Positions 1-9,074 of a DNA stretch of 64,000 nt are shown here, piece after piece. The stretch spans positions 3,038,001-3,102,000 of the forward strand of contig NZ_AP025737.1 in the NCBI RefSeq assembly GCF_023734115.1. Reading direction: 5' to 3'. Source of the stretch: Herbiconiux sp. L3-i23 (GTDB lineage: Bacteria > Actinomycetota > Actinomycetes > Actinomycetales > Microbacteriaceae). The notes below the pieces were generated by a model. It made no database searches. It saw only the letters and a program-made list of their open reading frames with translations, and had not been told where the DNA came from. Every line of letters starts with the position of its first letter. Position 1 is the first letter of the stretch. Made by a program: the position numbers and the translations under genes.

Positions 1-3000
1 CACGGACCGATCGGATTGCCGCTCCACCTGGTGCCCTGCGGCACGAGTTCGCCGCGCATGACGAGGGACGCGGGACCGACCACCGCCGAGCGTCCCACCG
101 TCGCGGCGGGCAGCACGACGCTGTGCGGACCGAGCGTGGCGCCGGGCTCGAGTACTGCTTCGTCGATCGTCATGATCCGATCATGGAACAGATGCGTCTG
201 AACGACGCATCCGCGCCCCACACTGGAGCCGGCTCCCAGCGTCACGAGGTCCGCCTCGGGCAGCCAGTAGGTCTCGCACCAGACCCCCGCCCCGATGCGC
301 GCACCGAGGCTCCGCAGCCACCAGACGAGCGCCGGCGTGCCGCCCGCACTGTTCGCGAACCACGGGGCGGCGACCGTCTCGACGAAGGTGTCGGCGAGTT
401 CGCTGCGCCAGATGAACGACGACCACAGCGGGTGCTCGCCCGCGCGGATGCGACCGACGAGCAGCCACTTCGCCGCGGTCGTCACGGCCGCGGCAGCGGC
501 CCCGGCGCCGATCAGGACGAGGCCCGAGAGCAGCGCGGCGAGCCAGGGCGACACGGTGGCGAGCCCGACCAGGGCGGCGACCGCGAGCACGCCGATGGCC
601 CACGACGCGAACACGGGGACGATGCGCAGCGCTTCCCATCCGCCCCGGGCCAGACGCAGCGACGGGGTCGGCCGGTAGGTGCGCGACGCCTCCCCCTCGG
701 TGGGCGTGCGGCGCAGCCGCACCGGCGGGGACCCCATCCACGACGACCCCGGCTTGCTCTTCACCGGCGCCGACGACAGCACCGCGACCAGGCCGTCCTT
801 CGGCACGATGTGGCCGGCGCCCGCCATGCCGGAGTTGCCGACGAAGGCCCGCTTGCCGACTTCGGCGCGAGCGACGCGCACGTAGCCGCCGCCCAGGTCG
901 TAGCCCGCGACCATGGTGTCGTCGGCGAGGAAGGCGCCGTCCTTCACCGTGGTCATCGCGGGGATGAGCAGCACGGTCGACGCTTCGACGTCGCGGCCGA
1001 CCTGCGCGCCGAGCAGACGCAACCACGTCGGGGTGAACCACCCCGAATAGAGCGGGAAGAGCAGAGTGCGCGAGAGGTCGAGCAGCCGCTCGGTCGCCCA
1101 CACCTGCCACCCGACGCGGCCGCGGACGGGGAACACGCCCTCCGACAGACCGATGCCGAGCAGGCGGACCAGTCCGACGACGAGAGCGGCGAGCACGGCG
1201 CCGGCGACCAGTACCGCGGGTGCCACGGCGAGCAGCGCAGGGCCTAACGCAGCGGCGGCGTCGGGTGCCGGGCGCACCGCGGCGAGGATCACGGCGGCTC
1301 CCGCGATCAGCGCGAGCACCGGCACCAGCGAGATACCGACCGAAGCGCCCGCGTAGGCGGCGATCCACCGCCGGCGGCGCGCGGGACGCTCGGCGGGCCA
1401 CCACGGCTCCGCCGACCCGATGCGCGCCGCCGGCGACCCCGCCCACCGCTGTCCCGCCCGCACCCGGCCGAAGACCGCGGATCCGGGATCGATCTCCGCC
1501 CGCTTGCCGATGCGCGTGCCGGGGAGGAGGGTCGATCGGGCGCCGACCCGGGCATCGGCACCGATGCGGATCGCTCCGAGTCGGAGGGTGTCGCCGTCGA
1601 TCCACCACCCCGACAGGTCGACCTCGGGCTCGATCGAAGCGTGTGCGCCGACGCTCAGCATGCCGGTGATGGGCGGCAGCGAGTGGAGGTCGGCGTCGTC
1701 GCCGATCTTCGCCCCCAACGCCCGCGCGTAGTAGACGATCCATGGCGCTCCGGCGAGGGAGGCGGCGCCGACCGCCGCCGCGATCGATTCGGCGGCCCAG
1801 AGGCGCAGATGCACCGATCCGCCGCGCGGATGGTCGCCCGCACGCACGCCGAGAAGCAGCAGCCGGGCGGCGACGACCGCGATCGCCATCCGCCCGAACG
1901 GCGTGCCGAGCAGGACGAAGGCGGGCGCGAGCAGCCACCAGGAGGCCTGCGGCAGGAAGTCGAAGCCGAGTGGCGCGAGCAGCGTGCCCGCCGCCAGGAG
2001 ATAGACGAGGTAGCGCAGGCCCTCGACGGTGCGGATGAGCACGCTGGAGATGGTCTGCAGCACCTGGGCGCGCACCGGCACCGGGTCGACCCTTTCGACC
2101 TCGACGGGCGCGGCCACGGTCGACGCGCGAGATCGGAGGTAGTCGAGCATCGCGCCGAAGCGCGGGTGGGCGTAGATCTCGGCGACCGCGAACTCGGGGT
2201 CGCGTTCGCGGAGGCGGGCGACGAGACCGGCGGCCGCGAGCGAGCCGCCGCCGAGGTCGAAGAAGTTGGCGTCGGGGCCGTCGACGGGCACACCGAGCAC
2301 GATCTGCCACTCCGCCCGCAGCCAGGATTCGTCCTCATCGGCCGACTCGGCCCCGGGTTCGGCAGGCAGCGGCCACGGCAGCGCCGCCCGGTCGACCTTG
2401 CCGGAGGTGCGGACGGGCAGCGAGTCGACGACGGCGAGCACGGGCACGAGCGCCGCGGGGAGTTCGCTGCGGAGGCGGGTGAGGGCGTCGGCGCGGTCGA
2501 AGGCGAGCGGATCGGGGAGGGCGAGATAGCCGACCAGCACCTGGTGCCCGGCGGCGGTGGTGCGCACCGCGGCGGCGGCACCGGAGACGCCCGGAAGATT
2601 CTGCAGCGCGTTCTCGACCTCGCCGAGCTCGATGCGCCGCCCGCCGACCTTCACCTGATCATCGGCGCGCCCCTGGAAGATCAGCCCCTCGCGATCGAAG
2701 CGGACGAGGTCGCCGCTGCGGTAGGCGCGATCCCAGCCGAGGGTCGGCGCCGGGGCGTACTTCTCGGCATCCTTCGCGGGATCGAGGTAGCGGGCGAGCC
2801 CGACACCACCGATGACCAGTTCGCCGATCCCGCCGTCGGCGACCGGCTGCCCGTCGGGGTCGACGACCGCGAGCTCCCACCCGTCGAGCGGCAGACCGAT
2901 GCGGACCGGCCGGCCGGGGAAGAGGCGGGCGCCGCAGGCGACGACCGTCGCCTCGGTCGGACCGTAGGTGTTCCACACCTCGCGGTCGTCGGTGGCGAGG

Positions 3001-3872
3001 CGGTCCGCGAGCTCGGGAGGGCAGGCCTCGCCGCCGAAGATGAGGAGCCGCACGTTCTCGAGCGATTCGGCCGGCCACAGGGCGGCGAGCGTGGGCACGG
3101 TCGAGACGACGTTGATGCGCCGGGTGGTCAGCCACGGGCCGAGGTCCATCCCACTGCGCACGAGGTCGCGCGGCGCGGGCACCAGGCAGGCGCCGTGCCT
3201 CCAGGCGAGCCACATCTCCTCGCACGACGCGTCGAAGGCCACCGAGAGACCGGCGAGGACCCGGTCGCCGGGCCCCAGCGGCGCGTCTTGGAGGAACATC
3301 CCGGCTTCGGCGTCGACGAAGGCGGCGGCCGAGCGGTGCGTCACCGCGACGCCCTTCGGGGTTCCCGTCGAGCCGGAGGTGAAGATGATCCAGGCGTCGT
3401 CGCCGACCTCTGGGGCGGACACGGACACGACGCCACGGCGGTCCCGCTCGGAGAAGAGAGGCGTCGCGCCTCGTCCCGGTTCGCTCGGCACGAAGTCGCC
3501 GCCGCCGAGGATCACCCCGGTGACGCCCGCTTCGCCGAAGACGAGGAGGGCCCGTTCGTCGGGATCGTCGACATCGACGGGCACGTAGGCGGCACCGGCC
3601 GCGAGGACTCCGAGGATGGAGAGGTAGAGCTCCCGGCGGCCGGAAACCATGCGCACTCCGACACGGTCGCCCCGGCCGACCCCCGCACCGTGCAGCGCGG
3701 CGGCGACCGCGTCGACCTCGGCGATCAGCTCGCGGTAGCTGAGCGCCCCGCGGTCGTCTTCGAGAGCCGAGGATTCGGGATGCGCTTTCGCCGTCGATCG
3801 GAGGATGTCGAGCAGGGTGCGCGGCGCGGGCGTCGGACCTGCACCCCGGAGGATGCTCGTGCTGTCGTCGAT
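1..3872 (-). CDS. Pls/PosA-family NRPS-like synthetase (A-T-membrane/acyltransferase-like), 3' end cut by the window
   Basis: At least 1290 codons are visible and the gene continues past base 1. The order is adenylation domain (about residues 20-510, with core motif FTSGSTGTPKGV near residue 165), then a carrier domain with FFDLGGGSL near residue 543 (the Ser would take phosphopantetheine). A long C-terminal half follows, with several hydrophobic segments and three stretches of left-handed beta-helix (hexapeptide) repeats at about 740-810, 950-1000 and 1190-1270. The last visible residues, WSGNPIGP, match the C-terminus usual in this family, so little is missing. The architecture is that of single-module peptide synthetases related to epsilon-poly-lysine synthetase. 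They activate one amino acid and act at the membrane; the substrate cannot be read here. No ATG, GTG or TTG occurs between the in-frame stop at 3948-3950 and the conserved N-terminus. The start is placed at ATC 3872 because GGAGGA lies 7 nt upstream. Confidence 0.85.
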   Translation of the reverse strand, partial: MDDSTSILRGAGPTPAPRTLLDILRSTAKAHPESSALEDDRGALSYRELIAEVDAVAAALHGAGVGRGDRVGVRMVSGRRELYLSILGVLAAGAAYVPVDVDDPDERALLVFGEAGVTGVILGGGDFVPSEPGRGATPLFSERDRRGVVSVSAPEVGDDAWIIFTSGSTGTPKGVAVTHRSAAAFVDAEAGMFLQDAPLGPGDRVLAGLSVAFDASCEEMWLAWRHGACLVPAPRDLVRSGMDLGPWLTTRRINVVSTVPTLAALWPAESLENVRLLIFGGEACPPELADRLATDDREVWNTYGPTEATVVACGARLFPGRPVRIGLPLDGWELAVVDPDGQPVADGGIGELVIGGVGLARYLDPAKDAEKYAPAPTLGWDRAYRSGDLVRFDREGLIFQGRADDQVKVGGRRIELGEVENALQNLPGVSGAAAAVRTTAAGHQVLVGYLALPDPLAFDRADALTRLRSELPAALVPVLAVVDSLPVRTSGKVDRAALPWPLPAEPGAESADEDESWLRAEWQIVLGVPVDGPDANFFDLGGGSLAAAGLVARLRERDPEFAVAEIYAHPRFGAMLDYLRSRASTVAAPVEVERVDPVPVRAQVLQTISSVLIRTVEGLRYLVYLLAAGTLLAPLGFDFLPQASWWLLAPAFVLLGTPFGRMAIAVVAARLLLLGVRAGDHPRGGSVHLRLWAAESIAAAVGAASLAGAPWIVYYARALGAKIGDDADLHSLPPITGMLSVGAHASIEPEVDLSGWWIDGDTLRLGAIRIGADARVGARSTLLPGTRIGKRAEIDPGSAVFGRVRAGQRWAGSPAARIGSAEPWWPAERPARRRRWIAAYAGASVGISLVPVLALIAGAAVILAAVRPAPDAAAALGPALLAVAPAVLVAGAVLAALVVGLVRLLGIGLSEGVFPVRGRVGWQVWATERLLDLSRTLLFPLYSGWFTPTWLRLLGAQVGRDVEASTVLLIPAMTTVKDGAFLADDTMVAGYDLGGGYVRVARAEVGKRAFVGNSGMAGAGHIVPKDGLVAVLSSAPVKSKPGSSWMGSPPVRLRRTPTEGEASRTYRPTPSLRLARGGWEALRIVPVFASWAIGVLAVAALVGLATVSPWLAALLSGLVLIGAGAAAAAVTTAAKWLLVGRIRAGEHPLWSSFIWRSELADTFVETVAAPWFANSAGGTPALVWWLRSLGARIGAGVWCETYWLPEADLVTLGAGSSVGRGCVVQTHLFHDRIMTIDEAVLEPGATLGPHSVVLPAATVGRSAVVGPASLVMRGELVPQGTRWSGNPIGP

Positions 3873-3962
3873 GTCCGGGTCCTCCGTCGCCTGTGGCCGC
3901 GCGCCGGACGAGGTGGGCGCGCGGGGCCACAGGGTAACGGCGGCAGGTTAACGACGAGTGCC

Positions 3963-4316
3963 TCAGCTCGCGTCGGTGTCGGCCTGGCCGTCGGTCTGCC
4001 CGCCCGGCGCGCCCGGGAACCCGCCGTCGGGCATCTGCCCGCCTCCTGGCCCGAACCCGGTCTGTGACGAGCCGACGCCGGAACCGCCGAGTGCGAAGCC
4101 GATGGCACCGCCCGCGATGGCCCCGATGCCGATGCCGGCCACGAGGGTGGCGGCGATCGCCACCGGAAGCAGCCAGCGGGGCCGCACGCTGCGCGGGTTC
4201 GCCCCCGACGCCCGTCCCGCCGGCGGGCTGGCGTGGACGTCGGCGGCGGAAGCCGAGGTGGGATGCTGCGGGGTGGCAGGTCCGTGTGCCGCGTCGGTCT
4301 TTACTGGTGTCGTCAT
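3963..4316 (-). CDS. Small single-pass membrane protein, Gly-rich C-terminus
   Basis: The product is 117 aa and no family is recognised. The N-terminal half (about 47 residues) is polar and rich in Ala, Pro and Ser, ending in RPRW. One long hydrophobic segment follows (about 48-76, rich in Ala, Gly and Ile), then a Gly/Pro/Gln-rich tail ending in acidic residues. It therefore looks like a membrane-anchored protein with two disordered ends. The start at ATG 4316 is chosen because GGAGAG lies just upstream; longer readings are low-complexity translations of the spacer. It lies 90 nt upstream of the Pls/PosA-like gene on the same strand, so the two may be co-transcribed, but nothing in the sequence links their functions. 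Confidence 0.7.
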   Translation of the reverse strand: MTTPVKTDAAHGPATPQHPTSASAADVHASPPAGRASGANPRSVRPRWLLPVAIAATLVAGIGIGAIAGGAIGFALGGSGVGSSQTGFGPGGGQMPDGGFPGAPGGQTDGQADTDAS

Positions 4317-4461
4317 GTCGTTCTCTCCTGATCCGGCTCGCGCCTTCGGTGGAGGGTCGACGGTAGAACCCGCGTCTCGCAGCGGCCCGGCAGAGCGCGA
4401 AGAGCCGGCGATGCGTCCCCTCGCAGGCGAGCCGGAGCACGCCATGAGGATCCGATGCCGC

Positions 4462-5385
4462 TCAAGCGAGCAGCAGCGAGACCACGAGAAGCACCGGCAG
4501 CGATCCGACGGTCGTGACGAACACCGAGTCGCGGGCGATGACCTCGCCGCGTCCGTAGCGCTGGGCGAAGTTGAAGACGTTCTGGGCGCACGGGAGCGCG
4601 GCGAGCACAACGACGGCTCGCAGGGTCGGTGCGTCGAGGGCGAGCAGGGTGCCGACGATCCATGCGATGACCGGCATGATCGCGAGCTTGATGGTGGACG
4701 CGAGGATCACATCCCGGCGGTCGGTGCCCGGCGCGAGGACGCGTTGACCGTGCAACGACATGCCGTAGCCGATCAGCACGACCGGGACGGCGGCGGCGCC
4801 GATGATGCGGAACGGCTCCATCACCGGCTCGGGGATCGGCAGGCCCGTCACCGAGACCAGCACTCCCAGTGCCGAGCCGATCAGGATCGGGTTCGTGAGC
4901 GGCTGGAGCAGGATGCGGCGCGGCGACACGTTGCCCGAGGTGGTGAGGTCGAGCAGGGTGAGCGAGATCGGCGCGAGCACGAGCAGCTGCAGCAGGAGCA
5001 CGGGCGCGGCGAACGCCGGGTCGCCGAGCACGTACACCGCGACCGGGATGCCGATGTTGTTGGCGTTGACGTAGCCGGCGGCGAGCGACCCGACGATCGC
5101 CTCGGGCAGCTTCCGCCGGAACACCAGCAGCGCGATCCCGACGAACAGCAGAGAGCAGGTGATCGCGGCGACGGCGGCGACCACGAGGCTTGTGGAGAAG
5201 AGGCTGTGCACCTCGGCATCGGCCAGCACGGTGAAGAGCAGGCAGGGCGAGAGGACGAAGAAGACGAGCCGGCTGAGCGCCCGCGGAGCGTCGGGACCGA
5301 GCAGGCCGATGCGGCCGACGAGGTAACCGATGCCGATGACGACGGCGATGATCCCGAAGCCCGTCAGCACACCCGCCACGGTCAT
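4462..5385 (-). CDS. AEC family transporter (auxin efflux carrier-like)
   Basis: A 307-aa integral membrane protein with about ten hydrophobic segments along its whole length. It begins with a segment typical of the AEC family (GFGIIAVVIGIGYLVGRIG) and carries the conserved Asn-rich stretch YVNANNIGIPVAVYVLG near residue 105. Members of this family are secondary carriers that export or import small organic anions such as malonate, malate or auxin-like compounds; the substrate cannot be predicted. Length and spacing of segments are normal. No clear ribosome site precedes ATG 5385. The next gene starts 71 nt away on the other strand, so that gap must hold both promoters. Confidence 0.9.
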   Translation of the reverse strand: MTVAGVLTGFGIIAVVIGIGYLVGRIGLLGPDAPRALSRLVFFVLSPCLLFTVLADAEVHSLFSTSLVVAAVAAITCSLLFVGIALLVFRRKLPEAIVGSLAAGYVNANNIGIPVAVYVLGDPAFAAPVLLLQLLVLAPISLTLLDLTTSGNVSPRRILLQPLTNPILIGSALGVLVSVTGLPIPEPVMEPFRIIGAAAVPVVLIGYGMSLHGQRVLAPGTDRRDVILASTIKLAIMPVIAWIVGTLLALDAPTLRAVVVLAALPCAQNVFNFAQRYGRGEVIARDSVFVTTVGSLPVLLVVSLLLA

Positions 5386-5456
5386 AGTCTGCCGGACGCC
5401 GCTCCGATGCCCTCCCGGGCCTTTCTCCCGCGGGCGCGGGTGCCTACAGTCGGAGC

Positions 5457-5831
5457 GTGAGCACCCGCACCGCCGCCGAACCGGTGTCGACGAGGCGCCC
5501 GGTGAAGATCTGGGACCTCGTCCTCACCATCGTGCTCGTGCTGCCGCTCCCGGTGCTCGGCGTGCTGACCGCGATCATGGCGGGCCTGCTCGTCATGGTG
5601 AGCGACCCGTGCACCGCGCAGACCTGCGACTACGCGCGCATCGATGCCGGGGTGATCGTCGCCTTCATCGCGCCCATCGTGATCATCGTCCTCGGCGTCG
5701 CCGCCTCCATCATCGTGCTGGTGCTGCGCCGACTGGCCTTCTGGATTCCGCTCACGACCGCGCTCCTCGCCGTCGCGGCGTGGTTCGGCGGCTTCCTCCT
5801 CGCCGGAAGCGGTGTGCCCGACTTCTTCTGA
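5457..5831 (+). CDS. Small polytopic membrane protein of unknown function
   Basis: The product is 124 aa and starts at GTG 5457. After about 20 polar residues there are three hydrophobic segments (about 20-48, 65-90 and 93-118). A short loop (SDPCTAQTCDYARID) contains two Cys and probably lies outside the membrane, where the cysteines could pair. The protein ends in VPDFF. I do not recognise a family; small actinobacterial membrane proteins of this shape are common. It is transcribed divergently from the AEC transporter and convergently with the secreted protein that ends at 5857. Confidence 0.75.
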   Translation: MSTRTAAEPVSTRRPVKIWDLVLTIVLVLPLPVLGVLTAIMAGLLVMVSDPCTAQTCDYARIDAGVIVAFIAPIVIIVLGVAASIIVLVLRRLAFWIPLTTALLAVAAWFGGFLLAGSGVPDFF

Positions 5832-5856
5832 TCCGGCACACCGCTCCCCTGACCGA

Positions 5857-7893
5857 TCAGCCGTCGATCACCGCGAACCCCTGCGCGGGCAGCAGCACCT
5901 GCCGAGACCGGTCGAGCGCGCGCTCGCGAACGAGCGTCCCGTTCGCGTCGTAGATCCGCACCACGGAGGCGCGGTCCTCGAACCCCGCCGGGGTGGGAAC
6001 CGGGACCCCCATCCCGTTGACGAGGAGCACCGACCGCTGGTCCCCACCCGTGGTCTCGAGACGGGAGACCGCGGGGCGCACGAGGATGCCGTCGAGGTCG
6101 ACCACCCCCTCGATCGCTCGCACCTCGACGGAGGCGCGCGCCCCGGGCAACGGGAGTGTCAGGCGCTGCGGCAGCAGCGCGCCCGACGCCCCGGTCACGC
6201 CCTGCGCGCCGACCTCGTGTCGCAGCAGGCCGAGAGGCAGAGACTTGCTGCGCCACAACGATGACGCCGAGGGATCGACGCCCGACTCGGGGTTCCAGGT
6301 GACCGGCTCGAGGATGCGGACTCCATCGGCCTCGCCCAGGTCGAACGTCGCGGTCCGTCCGCGGTCGAGCCGCAGGAAGTCCCCGTTCCAGGACGACTCC
6401 TCCGTCCACGACGACTCGGGGGTGACGATCTCGCCGTCGGTCGACACCGCGTCCTCCGCCTGGACGAAGGCGAGTCCTTTCCGCGCGGTCTCGGTGGTCA
6501 GGGTCTGCGCCCGCGCCGCGACGTCGGGGTGCGCGTCGAGCGCCAGCATCGCGAGCAGTCCGTGGATCGTGCTCTCTGCTCCGGAGTTGCGGTTGATGCG
6601 GCCGTCCGCCTCGATGCCGTCGAAGGTGACCCCCGTGGCGCTGTCGTAGACCGCCTCCCTCGCAGGGTTCTGGCCGAAGAACCATGCGCCCTGCAGTGCG
6701 GCGAGGTCGGTGAAGGCGCTCGACCCGGTCGCGTCGGCGAGCGCGAGAGACACTTGCAGCCGCGAGTCGGCGCCGTAGGCGATCTGCACGCGCTCGGTCG
6801 GGCTCGGATACCAGCCGTTCTGCGGGCCGCCGGCGGCGAGGAGGATCGGGGCGAAGCGAGCCCCTTCGACGATCGCAGGCTGGAGCAGCTCCGGGTCGCC
6901 GAGTGCGGTCGACGAGGCGACGAGAGCGGTCGCCATCTGCGACGACCACGCGTGCCACATGCTGCGCGATTGTGCCCACGGGAGCGCTGCACCGTACGGC
7001 CACTGGGTGGTGGCCGCGTCGGTGGTCGTGCGAGCGAGCGACGCCACACCGTCGGCGAGCTTCGCTGTGGTCGCCCGTACCGCCTCGTCGTCGGGCTCGG
7101 CGACGACGTAGGCGGAGAGACCGAGCAGCGATTCGGCGGTCGCGTCGGCGCCGTCGGCGATCAGCCATCCCGGCACCTCGACGCCGTCGGCGATGTCGTA
7201 CTCGCCGTACCGGGTGAGCACCTCGCGCTCTACCGCACCCGTCGAGAGACGCAGGCGCTCCTGCAGGAACGCGGCGAACTTCGGGTCGGCGTCGCGGAAT
7301 GCCGCATAGCCCTCGCCGAGCGCCCACAGGGTGCGGGCGAGCCAGTAGCTGTCGGCGGAGTCGCTCGGGTCGGGGAGCTCGACCGGTTCGGCGCTCGGGT
7401 TGAGCGTGCCGTCGGTCTGCATCCAGAGCACGACGTTGCCCGCATCCTCGCCGGTGGTGGTCTGGAAGTAGGCGAGCGCGCGCAGCACTTCGTATGCCTT
7501 CTCCCGGCTCCCCTCGTCGCCCGTCTGCTGCCAGTGCCGCAGGTAGACGACGGCGGCTCGCGCGACATCGTCGGTGTTGTAGGCGCCCTGAGCGTAGTCG
7601 CCGGTCGCCTCGTCGAGCGGTCCGCCGCCGATGCGCTCGAAGGCGCCTCCGTCGCGGGCGTCGGCGTAGGTCCACGGCAGGGTGATGGACGGCTCCTCCG
7701 CGAGCCGGTAGGTCGTGTGTCCGTCGACCGCCGGAGGAGCGGCGGTGTCGAGCAGGAAGTCGAGGTGGGCGGTGTTGGTGAGCGGGGCCGCCTCATCGGT
7801 GGCGTGGGCGGGCACCGCGACGGCGGTGAGCAGCGCCGCGGTCACGGCGGTGATGGCAGCGGCTGCGGTGCCGCGGCGTAGGACGTTCGCCAT
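5857..7893 (-). CDS. Large secreted protein, probably carbohydrate-active, family not recognised
   Basis: 678 aa. A clear Sec signal peptide (MANVLRRG, then an Ala/Val/Leu core) ends at AVPAHA-TD near residue 33. The body is rich in Trp and Tyr and in short alpha-helical stretches such as DSYWLARTLWALGEGY and MWHAWSSQMATALVASS. These resemble the alpha/alpha barrels of several glycosidase families. The C-terminal third is richer in beta-strand patterns. No catalytic motif can be named. The start at ATG 7893 has AAAGGAGA upstream; an upstream GTG reading is less likely. It lies downstream of the GH130 enzyme on the same strand with a 108-nt gap holding a strong hairpin. This context suggests extracellular processing of the glycan imported by the neighbouring ABC system; that role is inferred. 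Confidence 0.8.
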   Translation of the reverse strand: MANVLRRGTAAAAITAVTAALLTAVAVPAHATDEAAPLTNTAHLDFLLDTAAPPAVDGHTTYRLAEEPSITLPWTYADARDGGAFERIGGGPLDEATGDYAQGAYNTDDVARAAVVYLRHWQQTGDEGSREKAYEVLRALAYFQTTTGEDAGNVVLWMQTDGTLNPSAEPVELPDPSDSADSYWLARTLWALGEGYAAFRDADPKFAAFLQERLRLSTGAVEREVLTRYGEYDIADGVEVPGWLIADGADATAESLLGLSAYVVAEPDDEAVRATTAKLADGVASLARTTTDAATTQWPYGAALPWAQSRSMWHAWSSQMATALVASSTALGDPELLQPAIVEGARFAPILLAAGGPQNGWYPSPTERVQIAYGADSRLQVSLALADATGSSAFTDLAALQGAWFFGQNPAREAVYDSATGVTFDGIEADGRINRNSGAESTIHGLLAMLALDAHPDVAARAQTLTTETARKGLAFVQAEDAVSTDGEIVTPESSWTEESSWNGDFLRLDRGRTATFDLGEADGVRILEPVTWNPESGVDPSASSLWRSKSLPLGLLRHEVGAQGVTGASGALLPQRLTLPLPGARASVEVRAIEGVVDLDGILVRPAVSRLETTGGDQRSVLLVNGMGVPVPTPAGFEDRASVVRIYDANGTLVRERALDRSRQVLLPAQGFAVIDG

Positions 7894-7950
7894 CGAACGT
7901 CTCCTTTCGTCGGAAGTCTCGTCTCGTCGGGGTCTCATCGGGTGCGCGGT

Positions 7951-7991
7951 CGGCCGGGCGGAGGATCAGGTCGCGGTCCTCCGCCCGGCCG
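7951..7991 (-). terminator. Hairpin between the GH130 gene and the secreted-protein gene
   Basis: A 15-bp perfect inverted repeat (arms CGGCCGGGCGGAGGA and its complement) surrounds an 11-nt loop, starting 10 nt after the GH130 stop. There is no T-run, as is common for hairpin terminators in high-GC actinobacteria. It probably ends or thins out the ABC-GH130 transcript before the downstream secreted-protein gene, which has its own ribosome site. Confidence 0.65.
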
Positions 7992-8001
7992 GGCGCGGCG
8001 A

Positions 8002-9072
8002 TCATCCGGTGGTGCGGATGAGGCGGGCTGCGCCGATCTTCGAGTCGGCCATGCCGTAGAAGACGAAGTGCTGCCCGTCGATCTCCTCGATCGCGGTCGG
8101 GAAAACGACGTTCGGCACGATGCCGCTGCGCTCGTCCTCGGTCTCGGCGCTGAGCAGCGGCTCGGACGTGCGGGCGAGCACCTTCGAGGGGTCGTCGCCG
8201 TCGAGCAGGATGGCACCCGCCGCGTAGTTGACCTTCTGCTGTTGCGCGAACGCGCTGTCGATGACGCCGGTCACTCCGTGGTGCAGCAGCAGCCAGCCTT
8301 CGGGCACCCGCAGAGGGGCGGGGCCGCCGCCGATCTTGACCTCCTCGAACGGGAACTCAGGGCCGACGAGGAAGCGGTGCCGGGTCCAGCGGGTGAGGTT
8401 CGCGAGGTCGCGTTCGACCTCCTCCACCGGCACGTAGCTGATCCATATGCTCTGTCGGGAATCCTCGATGCCGGCCGGCAGCCGCACCCCTTCACCCGGC
8501 TTGGTTTCGCCGATGTCCCACATCGGTCGATGCAGCACCGCATACGATCGCGTGCCGTCCGGCGCGGTCACCTGCTCGGGGAAGAACACGGTGTCCTTGT
8601 TGTGGAACAGGTTGAGGTCCATGTCCAAGGTGTCGTCGTAGGCGAAGGACACCGGGCCGAGTCGCGTCCATTCGCGCAGGTCGGAGGAGACGGCGATCGC
8701 GGTGCGGGGCCCGAGCGGGCCGTAGGCGACGTAGGTCATGACGTGCAGCCCGAGGTCGTCGAGGAACGTCACGCGTGGATCCTCGACGCCGGCGTTGTTC
8801 GCGCCCCGTTCCCATCCGCGATCCGGCTCGAGCACGACCGCCTCGCGTTCGACCGCGACGGGCGCCCCGTTCTCGACGACGACACGGGCGAGTCCCACCC
8901 GGGAGACGTTGCCGTCCGCGACGAGACGAGGAAGCAGATACACCTCGCCGTCGGGGCCGCGGCCGCTGCCGGGGTTCAGCACCCCCTCCGCTTCGAACGG
9001 GTTGCCGGGCTCCGGCTCCATCACGACTCCCGCGCGCTCGAGGCGGTAGGGGACGGTGGTGGGATCGGTCAT
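8002..9072 (-). CDS. GH130 family glycosidase/phosphorylase (mannoside-active type)
   Basis: 356 aa, a five-bladed beta-propeller enzyme by sequence pattern. The recognisable stretches are LNPGSGRGPDGEVYLLPRL near residue 30, GVEDPRVTF, LHNKDTVFFPEQ and VPNVVFPTA. Family GH130 contains beta-mannoside phosphorylases and beta-1,2-mannosidases; which reaction applies here is not decidable by eye. There is no signal peptide, so it acts in the cytoplasm on sugar brought in by the ABC importer just upstream. Two in-frame ATGs exist (9078 and 9072). 9072 is chosen because AAAGGA sits 5 nt before it, overlapping the stop codon of the upstream permease, which indicates translational coupling. Confidence 0.88.
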   Translation of the reverse strand: MTDPTTVPYRLERAGVVMEPEPGNPFEAEGVLNPGSGRGPDGEVYLLPRLVADGNVSRVGLARVVVENGAPVAVEREAVVLEPDRGWERGANNAGVEDPRVTFLDDLGLHVMTYVAYGPLGPRTAIAVSSDLREWTRLGPVSFAYDDTLDMDLNLFHNKDTVFFPEQVTAPDGTRSYAVLHRPMWDIGETKPGEGVRLPAGIEDSRQSIWISYVPVEEVERDLANLTRWTRHRFLVGPEFPFEEVKIGGGPAPLRVPEGWLLLHHGVTGVIDSAFAQQQKVNYAAGAILLDGDDPSKVLARTSEPLLSAETEDERSGIVPNVVFPTAIEEIDGQHFVFYGMADSKIGAARLIRTTG

Positions 9073-9074
9073 GG

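Noticed and set aside
1641-4067. A long + strand frame of 808 codons over the NRPS-like gene
   Set aside because: Highly charged, low-complexity translation with no motif; the opposite strand has the adenylation, carrier and hexapeptide-repeat motifs.
2659-4440. A 593-codon - strand frame upstream of the carrier domain
   Set aside because: It is Arg-rich and out of frame with the adenylation motifs (SGSTGTPKGV), which read in the frame starting at 3872.
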